Assembly: GCA_027004315.1 (NCBI GenBank) | Contig: JALTHV010000181.1 | Span: 1 to 9,751 of the forward strand | From: Deltaproteobacteria bacterium | GTDB lineage: Bacteria; Desulfobacterota; Dissulfuribacteria; Dissulfuribacterales; UBA3076 | DNA: 9,751 bases | Direction: 5' to 3' | Shown: positions 1-8,100 of the stretch, one piece after another | Layout: every line of letters starts with the position of its first letter | Numbering within the stretch: position 1 is the stretch's first letter | The notes under the pieces: generated by a model | Databases searched by the model: none | The model's input: only the letters and a program-made list of their open reading frames with translations | Told to the model about the DNA's origin: nothing | Made by a program: the position numbers and the translations under genes

Positions 1-92
1 GCGACAATCAGGCCCCTGTCATAGAGTCGCCTGCATATCTCTATCACCTGGGGCCGAAGATCATCTGCTTCCAAGGCCTTCAACGTAACCAT
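1..92 (-). CDS. Class II aldolase/adducin-family protein, N-terminal fragment (cut by window edge)
   Basis: Only the first 30 codons are in the window; the frame is open to the edge. The peptide begins MVTLKALEADDLRPQ and continues with VIEICRRLYDRGLIV. The pattern 'LR.QvieicrrLYdRGLi' resembles the first helix of class II (zinc-dependent) aldolases of the FucA/AraD family, where it precedes a GN(I/V)S phosphate-binding motif that would lie outside the window. Members cleave or epimerise sugar phosphates such as L-fuculose-1-phosphate or L-ribulose-5-phosphate; the substrate cannot be told here. The ATG at 90-92 is supported by a very strong Shine-Dalgarno sequence (AGGAGGA, about 102-108) at normal spacing. 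The gene lies 63 bp downstream of the MoaE-like gene on the same strand, so co-transcription is possible. Family assignment is moderate because the diagnostic catalytic residues are missing; another helical N-terminus cannot be excluded. Confidence 0.6.
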   Translation of the reverse strand, partial: MVTLKALEADDLRPQVIEICRRLYDRGLIV

Positions 93-124
93 CCACCCCC
101 TCCTCCTGTTGCAACCGTCCACGT

Positions 125-136
125 CCCCGGCCGGGG
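125..136. repeat. 12-bp perfect GC palindrome
   Basis: CCCCGGCCGGGG is self-complementary and lies in the 63-bp gap between the MoaE-like stop and the aldolase-like start. It has no loop and no following T-run on either strand, so it is not a convincing terminator. It could be a protein-binding site or chance GC sequence. Confidence 0.4.
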
Positions 137-155
137 GGATGTGAACAGTTACCCT

Positions 156-509
156 TCAACTGCTGAACTCCTCTTTACTGGTAACCTCTTTTTTGATCCT
201 ATCCAGGGTAGATGCCAAGGTACTAATGACATTCTCCCTGGTATCTCCAGCCACCCCAAGGAACATGATATCTTCTCCTACAGAGAGCCTCCCCTCACGT
301 ATTTCGGCCTCTACTCCCTTAATCCCTGGGAGTCCCCGCGCATCAGTCAGTATCTGAGACAACCTCTCCCAGTCCACTCTGACCTCTATAGATGCTACTG
401 GACTTCCTCCGCTGCTGAAATTCCGCACAATGCCATCATGGATCAGGATCATGCCTGCGTCGCCCTGTAGGCCCTCTTTCATTTTAGCCACAAATGCAGA
501 TAGATCCAC
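156..509 (-). CDS. Short MoaE-like protein (molybdopterin synthase large-subunit family)
   Basis: A 117-residue protein resembling MoaE, the large subunit that with MoaD turns cyclic pyranopterin monophosphate into molybdopterin in the cytoplasm. Residues 19-30 (GMILIHDGIVRN) match the beta-strand and V-R-N motif of MoaE (GAVVTFTGKVRN in E. coli). Residues 41-58 match the conserved E-x-x-x-x-x-x-L helix region, 63-75 the 'V...I...G.L' strand, and 77-87 'VGEDIMFLGVA' the 'PGDEIVFVGVT' strand. Near the C-terminus, RIKKEVTSKEEF (104-115) aligns with the E. coli segment holding catalytic Lys119 and Lys126, so Lys106/107 and Lys112 may correspond. The protein stops five residues later, lacking the roughly 25-residue tail of the 150-residue E. 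coli enzyme. The start is GTG (507-509); the upstream purine-rich GAAAGAGAT is a weak ribosome site, an in-frame stop lies further upstream, and the alternative ATG is codon 10. No moaD is adjacent. Family membership is likely; true synthase activity is uncertain. Confidence 0.72.
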   Translation of the reverse strand: MDLSAFVAKMKEGLQGDAGMILIHDGIVRNFSSGGSPVASIEVRVDWERLSQILTDARGLPGIKGVEAEIREGRLSVGEDIMFLGVAGDTRENVISTLASTLDRIKKEVTSKEEFSS

Positions 510-535
510 TGATTTATCTCTTTCAATACAAAATT

Positions 536-557
536 AAAAATTTAGAATTCAAAATTG
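536..557. repeat. 22-bp AT-rich direct repeat, copy 1
   Basis: This 22-bp stretch is repeated exactly at 744-765, and similarity extends a few bases further left (AAATT) with one indel. The core AATTTAGAATTCAAAATT is itself a near-perfect inverted repeat centred on GAATTC, so each copy could bind a dimeric protein or form a cruciform. It lies just upstream of the MoaE-like start, and its last three bases overlap the long palindrome. Confidence 0.85.
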
Positions 558-676
558 ATGGCTTCGTAAAAAATATCACGCAAAGTCGCCAAGGCGCAAA
601 TTCTTTTAATGACAATAGATTGCCTTTGCGAGCTTTGCGCCTTTGCGTGAAAAAAAGACTTTTGCGAGGACATCAA
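555..676. repeat. 122-bp imperfect palindromic element (MITE/REP-like)
   Basis: Two nested arm pairs are visible. The outer arms are 555-571 and 660-676: TTGATGGCTTCGTAAAA against TTGATGTCCTCGCAAAA on the other strand, 14 of 17 matching. The inner arms are 576-600 and 625-650, both starting TCACGCAAAG when read inwards, with three mismatches and a one-base gap, around a 24-bp centre (601-624). The right half contains four copies of TTTGCG (625, 634, 642, 661); the left half has CGCAAA at 579 and 595. No coding sequence fits. It resembles small non-autonomous palindromic repeats dispersed in bacterial intergenic DNA; whether it is repeated elsewhere in this genome cannot be seen from one window. 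Confidence 0.75.
568..650 (-). terminator. Candidate intrinsic terminator for the rpoBC transcript
   Basis: Read on the minus strand, the inner stem of the palindrome (arms 650-625 and 600-576) is followed two bases later by six consecutive T (573-568), the arrangement of a Rho-independent terminator. The stem is long but imperfect and the loop is large, so efficiency is uncertain. On the plus strand the stem is followed by an A-run, so any activity would be one-directional. If used, the rpoC mRNA would have a 3' tail of about 490 nt running antisense through the FmdB-like gene. Confidence 0.4.
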
Positions 677-691
677 AAATGACTGATCTTA

Positions 692-719
692 TTGAAACCT
701 GCTCCAAATTTTGTATAGT
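692..719 (+). promoter_or_regulatory. Candidate sigma70-type promoter for the FmdB-like gene
   Basis: TTGAAA (692-697) and TATAGT (714-719) each match five of six bases of the -35 and -10 consensus and are 16 bp apart. Initiation near 726 would give a leader of about 60 nt before the ATG at 788. It lies between the palindromic element and the gene, on the correct strand. The region is AT-rich, so a chance match is possible. Confidence 0.45.
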
Positions 720-743
720 TCTGTCTATCCTGATCCTAAATTG

Positions 744-765
744 AAAAATTTAGAATTCAAAATTG
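744..765. repeat. 22-bp AT-rich direct repeat, copy 2
   Basis: Exact second copy of the sequence at 536-557, separated from it by 186 bp that contain the palindrome and the candidate promoter. In this copy it would lie in the leader of the FmdB-like mRNA, just ahead of the ribosome-binding site at 775-779. Confidence 0.85.
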
Positions 766-787
766 TATCTAAATGGAGGATGGCAAT

Positions 788-1042
788 ATGCCTATTCATG
801 AATTTAAGTGCCTAAATTGCAACTATACCTTTGAACTCCTTGTCATGAGCAAGGAAGAAATGGACTCCATCCGCTGCCCTAAATGTCAAAGCCCGGAAGT
901 CAGCAAACTCATGAGCGCTGGCAATATATCTGTAAATGAAGGCCCGAGCAGAAATGATCCCCGATCCCATGCCACCATGCAGACTCACTCATGTGATACT
1001 GGCACCTGTGCTACGGTCACCTTGCCAGGATACGAAAAATAA
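788..1042 (+). CDS. FmdB-family zinc-ribbon regulatory-type protein
   Basis: An 84-residue protein starting MPIHEFKCLNCNYTFELL, the signature of the FmdB/CxxC_CXXC_SSSS putative regulatory family. A zinc ribbon is formed by Cys8-x2-Cys11 and Cys30-x2-Cys33, separated by 18 residues. The C-terminal part is polar and flexible and ends with another cysteine pair (Cys69 and Cys74, SCDTGTC) preceded by His67, which could bind a second metal or be redox-active. The family is named after a protein linked to formamidase/amide metabolism, but its molecular role is poorly defined, so no specific function is claimed. The start was placed at 788 because GGAGG at 775-779 lies eight bases upstream; the in-frame ATG at 773 overlaps that ribosome site and would add only five residues (MEDGN). 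It converges on rpoC, the two stop codons being 17 bp apart, and is probably transcribed from its own promoter. Confidence 0.88.
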   Translation: MPIHEFKCLNCNYTFELLVMSKEEMDSIRCPKCQSPEVSKLMSAGNISVNEGPSRNDPRSHATMQTHSCDTGTCATVTLPGYEK

Positions 1043-1059
1043 AGAGACAAAGGCTGCCG

Positions 1060-4000
1060 TCAAACCACTGCGGCTCGCCTGCGTTCCTTCTCTTCATAGA
1101 ATATCCTGCCAGTGCCGGCCGGTATGAGCCGGCCCATAATCACATTCTCTTTCAGACCCCTTAGGTAGTCTACCTTGCCCTCTATAGAGGCCTCAGTCAG
1201 GACCTTGGTAGTCTCCTGAAAGGATGCCGCTGATATAAAGCTGTCTGTAGACAGAGATGCCCTGGTAATACCAAGGAGCATGGGCTCAGCCGTAGCAGGC
1301 TCGCCTCCCTCTGCCAGCATCCTCTCATTTTCCTCCTCAAAGTGGCGACGCTCTACCTGCTCTCCTAGCATAAAGGTGCTATCTCCAACGGCAGTAATCT
1401 TTACCTTGCGCAGCATCTGCCGCACTATTGCCTCGATGTGTTTGTCATTAATCTTGACTCCCTGAAGCCTGTATACCTCCTGAATCTCATCCACCATATA
1501 CCGGGCAAGGTCCTTTATGCCTTTCACTCTCAAGTAATCATGAGGATCAATGACTCCATCCATTAACGGCTCACCGGCCCGGACATAATCCCCTTCATGG
1601 ACATTTATGTGCTTGTCCCTGGGGACTAAGTACTCTTTTGGGTCACCATACTCCGGAGTGATTATGATCCGCCTCTTACTTTTGATATCTTTGCCAAAGG
1701 AGACTTCTCCGTCAATCTCTGTAATGATAGCGTATTCCTTGGGCTTCCTCACCTCAAAGAGTTCAGCGACCCTCGGAAGACCCCCTGTAATGTCCTTGGT
1801 CTTGGTGGTCTCTCTGGGGATCTTGGCCAGAGGTTCTCCTGCCTCCACCCTATCTCCCTCATTGACAGTAATGATGGCCCAGACCGGGAGCAGATAGCGG
1901 GCCTCACCCCTGCCTTCCCCAAGCTTTAAGGTACGTCCCCTTCCGTCTTTTATGGAGATCCTGGGCCGGTAGTCTGCTGCCCGGTGCTGTATCACCACCC
2001 TACTCGATTTCCCAGTGACAGGATCCACCTTCTCTTGTACAGTAGCGCCCTCTATGAGGTCTCCAAATTTGACTATTCCTGAGACCTCTGTAAGGATCGG
2101 GATGGTAAATGGATCCCATTGGGCCAGCTTCTGGCCGGCTTCTACCTCCTGGCCCTCCTCTACCATCAGTTCGGCCCCATATATTACTGGGAAACGTTCC
2201 ATATCACGTCCATCTCTACCTACAATCACTATCTCGCCATTCCGGTTTAACACCACCTGCCGGCCAGCGGGGTTACGCACGGCATTTAGCTTCTCAAACC
2301 GCACTCTACCGATCCCCCTGGACCGGATTTCGGCCTGCTCTACCTTACCACTTGCAGTACCACCAATATGAAAAGTCCGCATGGTAAGCTGTGTGCCTGG
2401 CTCACCAATAGATTCTGCCGCTATTATGCCAATAGTTTCCCCCATAGTAACTAAGTTGCCACGGGCCAGGTCCCTTCCATAGCACTTGGCACAGACACCA
2501 TGAGGAGATCTACATGTAAGCACTGACCGGATTTCTACCTTGGAGATACCTGCCTTCTCTATCTTGGCGACTCCCTCCTCATTAATCTCTTCACCTGCCT
2601 TAACAAGGACCTCTCCTGTTACTGGATCTTTTATATCCGATAAGGCCACCCGTCCAAGGATACGTTCACCCAGGCGCTGGATAATCTCACCACCTTCCAT
2701 GAGGTGCCCCATCTCTATGCCATCGATAGTCCCACAGTCATCCTCTGTAATAGTTGCATCCTGAGCCACGTCAACGAGGCGACGGGTAAGATAGCCGGCA
2801 TTAGCGGTCTTAAGGGCTGTATCAGCCAGGCCCTTCCTGGCCCCATGGGTAGATATAAAATACTCCAATACACTCAGGCCCTCACGGAAATTTGCCTGGA
2901 TGGGTGTCTCAATGATCTCACCCGATGGCTTGGCCATGAGACCGCGCATACCTGCCAGTTGCCTGATCTGGTCCTTGCTGCCCCTGGCACCAGAGTCAGC
3001 CATAACAAAAATGGGGTTGAAACTGGGGCTGGCCTCCACCTTTCCTGCAGGAGTACGATGGTACTCTACTGAGATACCCTCCATCATCTGTTCTGCCACC
3101 TCCTCAGTAGCCCTGGTCCAGATATCAACCACCTTGTTATACTGCTCACCACCAGTAATCAGGCCCTCAGAATACTGACGCTTGACCTCTGACACCTCCC
3201 CCTGGGCCTCGCTGAGGATATCCTCCTTATTGGTAGGTATCATCATGTGGTTTATGCCAATGGAGATCCCAGAAAGTGTAGCAAAGTGATATCCCATATT
3301 CTTGAGGTGGTCTACCAGGATCACTGTCTTTTTGGCCCCGGCCAGGCGGTAGCTCTCATCAATAAGCCTGGCAATGTCTTTCTTACGCATAATCTTATTA
3401 ATACTAGAAAAGGGGACCTCATCAGGCAGGATCTCTGAGAGTATTACCCGACCTACAGTGGTCTCAACCCGTTCACCTCTCAACCTTACCTTTATTTTGG
3501 CCTGGAGATGGGCTACACCTGCCTCCCAGGCATGCAATACCTCTTCTTCAGACGCAAACAGCTTGCCCTCACCCTTGGCAAAGGGCCTCTCCCTGGTCAT
3601 GTAATATATACCAAGGACTATGTCCTGAGTGGCCATAATGATAGGGTCTCCGTGGGCCGGAGAACGCATGTTGTTGGTGGACATCATCAGCACCCTGGCC
3701 TCTGTCTGTGCCTCTACTGACAGAGGGACATGGACTGCCATCTGATCGCCATCGAAGTCGGCATTATACCCAACGCATACCAAGGGATGTAGCTGTATGG
3801 CCTTACCCTCAATAAGTACAGGCTCAAAGGCCTGGATCCCCAGACGATGCAAGGTAGGAGCGCGGTTTAAGAGGATAGGATGCTCCTTTACTACCTCATC
3901 AAGGGCATCCCATACCTCCGGGAGCTCCTTTTCTACCATCTTTTTTGCACTCTTTATTGTGGTGACAAATCCCTTATCTTCAAGTTTATTATAGATAAAG

Positions 4001-5136
4001 GGTTTAAAGAGCTCGATCGCCATCCGTTTCGGCAGACCACACTGGTGAAGTCTGAGTTTCGGGCCCACCACAATAACCGAACGGCCTGAGTAATCGACCC
4101 TCTTTCCAAGGAGATTCTGGCGAAATCGACCCTGTTTGCCCTTCAGCATATCTGACAGAGACTTCAAGGGACGCTTATTTGGGCCTGTAACTACCCTGCC
4201 CCTGCGACCATTGTCAAAGAGGACATCTACTGCCTCCTGGAGCATCCTCTTCTCATTGCGAATGATGATGTCCGGGGCATCCAGGTCCTTGAGTTTCCTG
4301 AGCCGATTATTCCGATTGATGACCCTGCGATAGAGGTCATTGAGGTCTGATGTGGCAAATCGCCCTCCGTCCAATGGAACCAAGGGTCGCAGATCCGGTG
4401 GGAGGACTGGGACAACACTCAAAATCATCCATTCAGGCCTGTTCCCTGAATCCCGAAAGGCCTCCACCACCCTGAGGCGTTTCCCAAGTTTCTTTCTCTT
4501 GGCCTCTGAACGGGTCTTCAGCATATCCTCCCGCAGATCTCTGGACAGGACATCCAGATCAATGCTCTTTAAGAGATAATGAATTGCCTCTGCCCCTATG
4601 CCTGCCTCAAATTTGTCACCAAACTGTTCCAGATTTTTATTGTAGGCCTCATCGGACATAAGGCTACCTATAGGGATCTCAGTCATCTCCGACCTGATCA
4701 CTATATGTGATTCAAAGTACAGGACCCTCTCGAGTTCCTTTAGGCTCAAATCCAACAGTGCCCCAATTTTGCTGGGGAGACTCTTTAAAAACCATATATG
4801 GGCTACCGGAGCTGCCAGAGATATATGCGCCATCCGCTCACGCCTGACCTTTGACTGGATGACTTCAACCCCACATTTTTCGCATACAATACCCCGGTGC
4901 TTCATGCGTTTATACTTCCCACACAGGCACTCATAATCCTTTATTGGGCCAAAAATTTTGGCGCAAAAAAGGCCATCTCGCTCCGGCTTAAAGGTCCTGT
5001 AATTAATGGTCTCTGGCTGTTTTACCTCTCCATGAGACCTTTCAAGGATTTTTTCCGGAGAGGCCAGAGAGATCCTGACTGCCTTGAAACTTAAAGGATC
5101 TTTAGGCGTTGTAGAAAGAGAAAGAAGATCATTCAT
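1060..5136 (-). CDS. rpoC: DNA-directed RNA polymerase subunit beta-prime
   Basis: A 1358-residue protein (E. coli 1407) forming, with beta, the catalytic cleft of RNA polymerase. The N-terminal zinc finger has Cys70, Cys72, Cys85 and Cys88. The catalytic loop NADFDGDQMAVHVPL holds the Mg-binding Asp460, Asp462 and Asp464, at exactly the E. coli numbers. The rudder/switch region (RFRQNLLGKRVDYSGRSV, from 337), bridge helix (about 755-790) and second zinc site (Cys801, Cys875, Cys882, Cys885) are intact. The trigger loop GTQLTMRTFH (914-923) retains Met919, Arg920 and His923. After it, about 931-1115 is a barrel-sandwich insertion corresponding to E. coli SI3, typical of proteobacterial-type enzymes. 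The conserved AAQSIGEP motif reads AAESIGEP (Glu908). The ATG (5134-5136) gives the expected N-terminus (MNDLL...); its GGGGGT ribosome site is weak. Only 24 bp separate it from rpoB, so the two are co-transcribed. No frameshift or intein is seen. Confidence 0.99.
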   Translation of the reverse strand: MNDLLSLSTTPKDPLSFKAVRISLASPEKILERSHGEVKQPETINYRTFKPERDGLFCAKIFGPIKDYECLCGKYKRMKHRGIVCEKCGVEVIQSKVRRERMAHISLAAPVAHIWFLKSLPSKIGALLDLSLKELERVLYFESHIVIRSEMTEIPIGSLMSDEAYNKNLEQFGDKFEAGIGAEAIHYLLKSIDLDVLSRDLREDMLKTRSEAKRKKLGKRLRVVEAFRDSGNRPEWMILSVVPVLPPDLRPLVPLDGGRFATSDLNDLYRRVINRNNRLRKLKDLDAPDIIIRNEKRMLQEAVDVLFDNGRRGRVVTGPNKRPLKSLSDMLKGKQGRFRQNLLGKRVDYSGRSVIVVGPKLRLHQCGLPKRMAIELFKPFIYNKLEDKGFVTTIKSAKKMVEKELPEVWDALDEVVKEHPILLNRAPTLHRLGIQAFEPVLIEGKAIQLHPLVCVGYNADFDGDQMAVHVPLSVEAQTEARVLMMSTNNMRSPAHGDPIIMATQDIVLGIYYMTRERPFAKGEGKLFASEEEVLHAWEAGVAHLQAKIKVRLRGERVETTVGRVILSEILPDEVPFSSINKIMRKKDIARLIDESYRLAGAKKTVILVDHLKNMGYHFATLSGISIGINHMMIPTNKEDILSEAQGEVSEVKRQYSEGLITGGEQYNKVVDIWTRATEEVAEQMMEGISVEYHRTPAGKVEASPSFNPIFVMADSGARGSKDQIRQLAGMRGLMAKPSGEIIETPIQANFREGLSVLEYFISTHGARKGLADTALKTANAGYLTRRLVDVAQDATITEDDCGTIDGIEMGHLMEGGEIIQRLGERILGRVALSDIKDPVTGEVLVKAGEEINEEGVAKIEKAGISKVEIRSVLTCRSPHGVCAKCYGRDLARGNLVTMGETIGIIAAESIGEPGTQLTMRTFHIGGTASGKVEQAEIRSRGIGRVRFEKLNAVRNPAGRQVVLNRNGEIVIVGRDGRDMERFPVIYGAELMVEEGQEVEAGQKLAQWDPFTIPILTEVSGIVKFGDLIEGATVQEKVDPVTGKSSRVVIQHRAADYRPRISIKDGRGRTLKLGEGRGEARYLLPVWAIITVNEGDRVEAGEPLAKIPRETTKTKDITGGLPRVAELFEVRKPKEYAIITEIDGEVSFGKDIKSKRRIIITPEYGDPKEYLVPRDKHINVHEGDYVRAGEPLMDGVIDPHDYLRVKGIKDLARYMVDEIQEVYRLQGVKINDKHIEAIVRQMLRKVKITAVGDSTFMLGEQVERRHFEEENERMLAEGGEPATAEPMLLGITRASLSTDSFISAASFQETTKVLTEASIEGKVDYLRGLKENVIMGRLIPAGTGRIFYEEKERRRAAVV

Positions 5137-5160
5137 GCAATAACCCCCAATAATAATACC

Positions 5161-8100
5161 TTATTCTAATAGCTCTATATCCATACACAGGCCCTGAAGC
5201 TCCTTCACCAGGACATTGAAGGACTCAGGAAGACCTGCCTCGAGGAAATTATTACCCTTTACGATCTTTTCATACATCCTGGACCTCCCTGCCACATCGT
5301 CGGACTTGACTGTCAAAAATTCCTGTAGCGAGTAGGCTGCACCATAGGCCTCCATGGCCCACACCTCCATTTCACCCAGACGCTGCCCTCCAAATTGGGC
5401 CTTACCTCCAAGTGGTTGCTGTGTAACCAGGGAATACGGACCTGTAGACCTGGCATGTATCTTGTCATCTACCAGGTGGTGGAGCTTAATTATATACATG
5501 ACCCCGACTGTGACTGGCTGAGAAAAGGCTTCTCCTGTATAACCATCGTAGAGGATCGCCTCGCCAAGTTCCGATTGTCCTGAATCCACTAGGAGCTTAC
5601 GGATCTGGCCCTCTTTTACCCCGTCAAATACTGGAGTGGCAACTGGTACGCCCTTCTCAAGACTGATAGCAAGATCCCTTATCTGTGCATCATCCATATC
5701 GCCTATCAGCGCATCCACTTCCTCTCTCGAATAAATGCTGGCCATCTTTTTCCTGACCATGTCAATCTGATAGTCCCTTGCAAGGGCTGCAAGTTGCACC
5801 CCAAAATTTTTTGCAGCCCAACCCAAGTGAGTCTCCAAGAGCTGGCCTACATTCATCCGCGAAGGAACTCCCAAGGGATTCAGGATCACGTCAACCGGGG
5901 TCCCGTCTTCAAAATATGGCATATCCTCTATAGGCACAATTGTAGAAACTACCCCTTTATTCCCGTGGCGACCCGCCATCTTATCGCCTACAGAGAGTTT
6001 TCTCTTCATTGCCACACAGACCCTGACCATCTTGATTACCCCGGGCGGAAGCTCATCCCCTTTCTTGAGACGTTCAATTCTGCCTTCAAAGTAGTTAGTT
6101 ATACGTTCAACCTCCGTCTCATACCAGGACAACAGGTCAGTCACTGCAGGGACCAACTTCTTATGCCCCTCCAGCATAAGGTCTCTCAGACGATGAGTAG
6201 GTATCTTCTGGAGTATCTCGTCGGTGATAAGCTGACCGGCCGCCAACAGGACATTGCCTCTGCTATCTTTTATAGAGACCGATGCCTTCTGTCCATTCAG
6301 ATAACTTCCCAATTTTTTAAGGACACTCCGACGGATTACACTGATCTCGTCTCCCTGGTCCTTAAGTATACGTGCTACCTCAAGGTCCTCGATGGCCTGG
6401 GTCCGCTTGTCTTTTTCCACACCTTTGCGGCAAAAGACCCTGGCATCTACCACTACACCCTGACATCCTGGAGGTACCTTGAGAGAGGTATCCTTTACAT
6501 CTCCTGCCTTCTCACCAAAGATGGCCCGGAGGAGTTTTTCCTCAGGAGTAAGCTGGGTCTCTCCTTTGGGTGTGACCTTACCTACCAATATATCTCCTGC
6601 CTTGACCTCGGCCCCTATACGTATAATGCCACTATCATCCAGGTCCTTTAGGGCCTCTTCCCCCATATTGGGTATATCCCGGGTTATCTCCTCTCTACCC
6701 AGTTTTGTGTCCCTGGCCTCTATCTCAAATTCCTCTACATGCACCGAGGTAAAGATATCTTCTTTGACCAGACGTTCACTTATGATTACTGCATCTTCAA
6801 AATTGTAGCCTCTCCAAGGCATAAAGGCCACCACAACATTCTTGCCCAGAGCCAGCTCTCCTTGACTGGTAGAAGCACCGTCTACCAGGACCTCTCCTTT
6901 CTTAATCCTCTGACCAGGGAAGACTAAGGGTTTTTGATTGAGTATAGTAGTCTGATTGGACTTCCGGTATTTAGTGAGCTTATAGGTCTTGACTTCTAGA
7001 GGCAGATTCTGGGCCTCATCCTCATCGTAGCCCACTACCAGGCGCGTTGCATCGACGTCTTCTACCCATCCATCCCTCTTCGCTACTACAGCCACTCCAG
7101 AGTCTATAGCCACGGTCCTCTCCATACCAGTACCTACAAGTGGTGCCTCCGAAACCAATAGGGGGACTGACTGACGTTGCATGTTAGAACCCATTAAGGC
7201 CCTATTCGCATCATCATTTTCCAAGAATGGTATAAGACTCGCCGAGACACTAACCAGTTGATTGGGTGCCACATCTATGGCAGTAATCTCTTCTGCTGGG
7301 ACGATGACAAACTCACCTGCTCTCCTGGCCCCAATGGTATCATCAACTATATAGCCCTTTTCATCTAAATCGATCTTTGCCTGTGCAATAGTCTCTTTCT
7401 CCTCTTCAGTAGCGGTCATATACCTTACTTCCCCTGTGACCCTCCGATCCCTGACTATACGATAGGGGGTCTCGATAAAACCATACTTGTTTACAGTAGC
7501 AAAGGTACTCAGAGAGACTATCAATCCGATATTTGGACCTTCAGGTGTCTCAATAGGGCATATCCTGCCATAATGGGTAGGATGTACATCCCGCACCTCA
7601 AAACCGGCCCTCTCCCTGGACAGACCACCTGGTCCAAGGGCAGATAACCTGCGCTTATGGGTAATTTCAGATAGTGCATTGGTCTGATCCATAAACTGTG
7701 AAAGCTGACTGGAGCCAAAGAATTCCTTCAATACAGAACTTACAGGCTTTGGGTTAATCAAGTCGTTAGGCATTAATGTCTCAATTTCCTGGAGCGTCAT
7801 CCTCTCCTTGATGGACCGTTCCATCCGTACCAGGCCTATCCTGTACTGATTCTCTATAAGCTCACCAACTGACCTGACTCGACGGTTGCCCAAATGATCT
7901 ATATCGTCTACCTGCCCCTGCTGATCCTTTAAACGGACCAATTCCTTCACGGTCTTTAGTATGTCCTCAGAGGTAAGGACCTTCATGGAAAGAGGCGTAT
8001 CCAGACCCAGCCTCTGATTGATCTTATAGCGGCCTACTTCTGAAAGGTCATAGGTACTGGGATTAAAAAACAGGGAATTAAAGAATTTTTCGGCCACCTC

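Noticed and set aside
141..470. A plus-strand frame of 109 codons overlapping the MoaE-like gene
   Set aside because: Antisense shadow; the minus-strand frame has clear MoaE similarity and the plus-strand peptide has none.
494..682. A 62-codon plus-strand frame across the repeat spacer
   Set aside because: Runs through the direct repeat and the palindrome, so its content is explained by repeat sequence; no ribosome-binding site.
536..765. Possible CRISPR array from the direct repeats
   Set aside because: Only two copies, 186 bp apart, AT-rich and without regular spacers or cas genes.
773..787. Upstream ATG as the start of the FmdB-like gene
   Set aside because: It overlaps the GGAGG that serves the ATG at 788, and the family begins MPI(H/Y)EF.
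1043..1090. A bidirectional terminator between the converging stop codons
   Set aside because: The best stem is only four pairs (GCCG/CGGC) with mismatches on both sides and no T-run.
5794..6651. A 285-codon open frame on the plus strand inside rpoB
   Set aside because: Entirely antisense to a highly conserved part of rpoB; the translation shows no recognisable family and no ribosome site. It is a by-product of codon bias on the opposite strand.
7521..7718. Short same-strand out-of-frame ORF in rpoB (and a similar one at 4227-4418 in rpoC)
   Set aside because: Lies wholly within conserved coding sequence in another frame; no independent evidence for translation.
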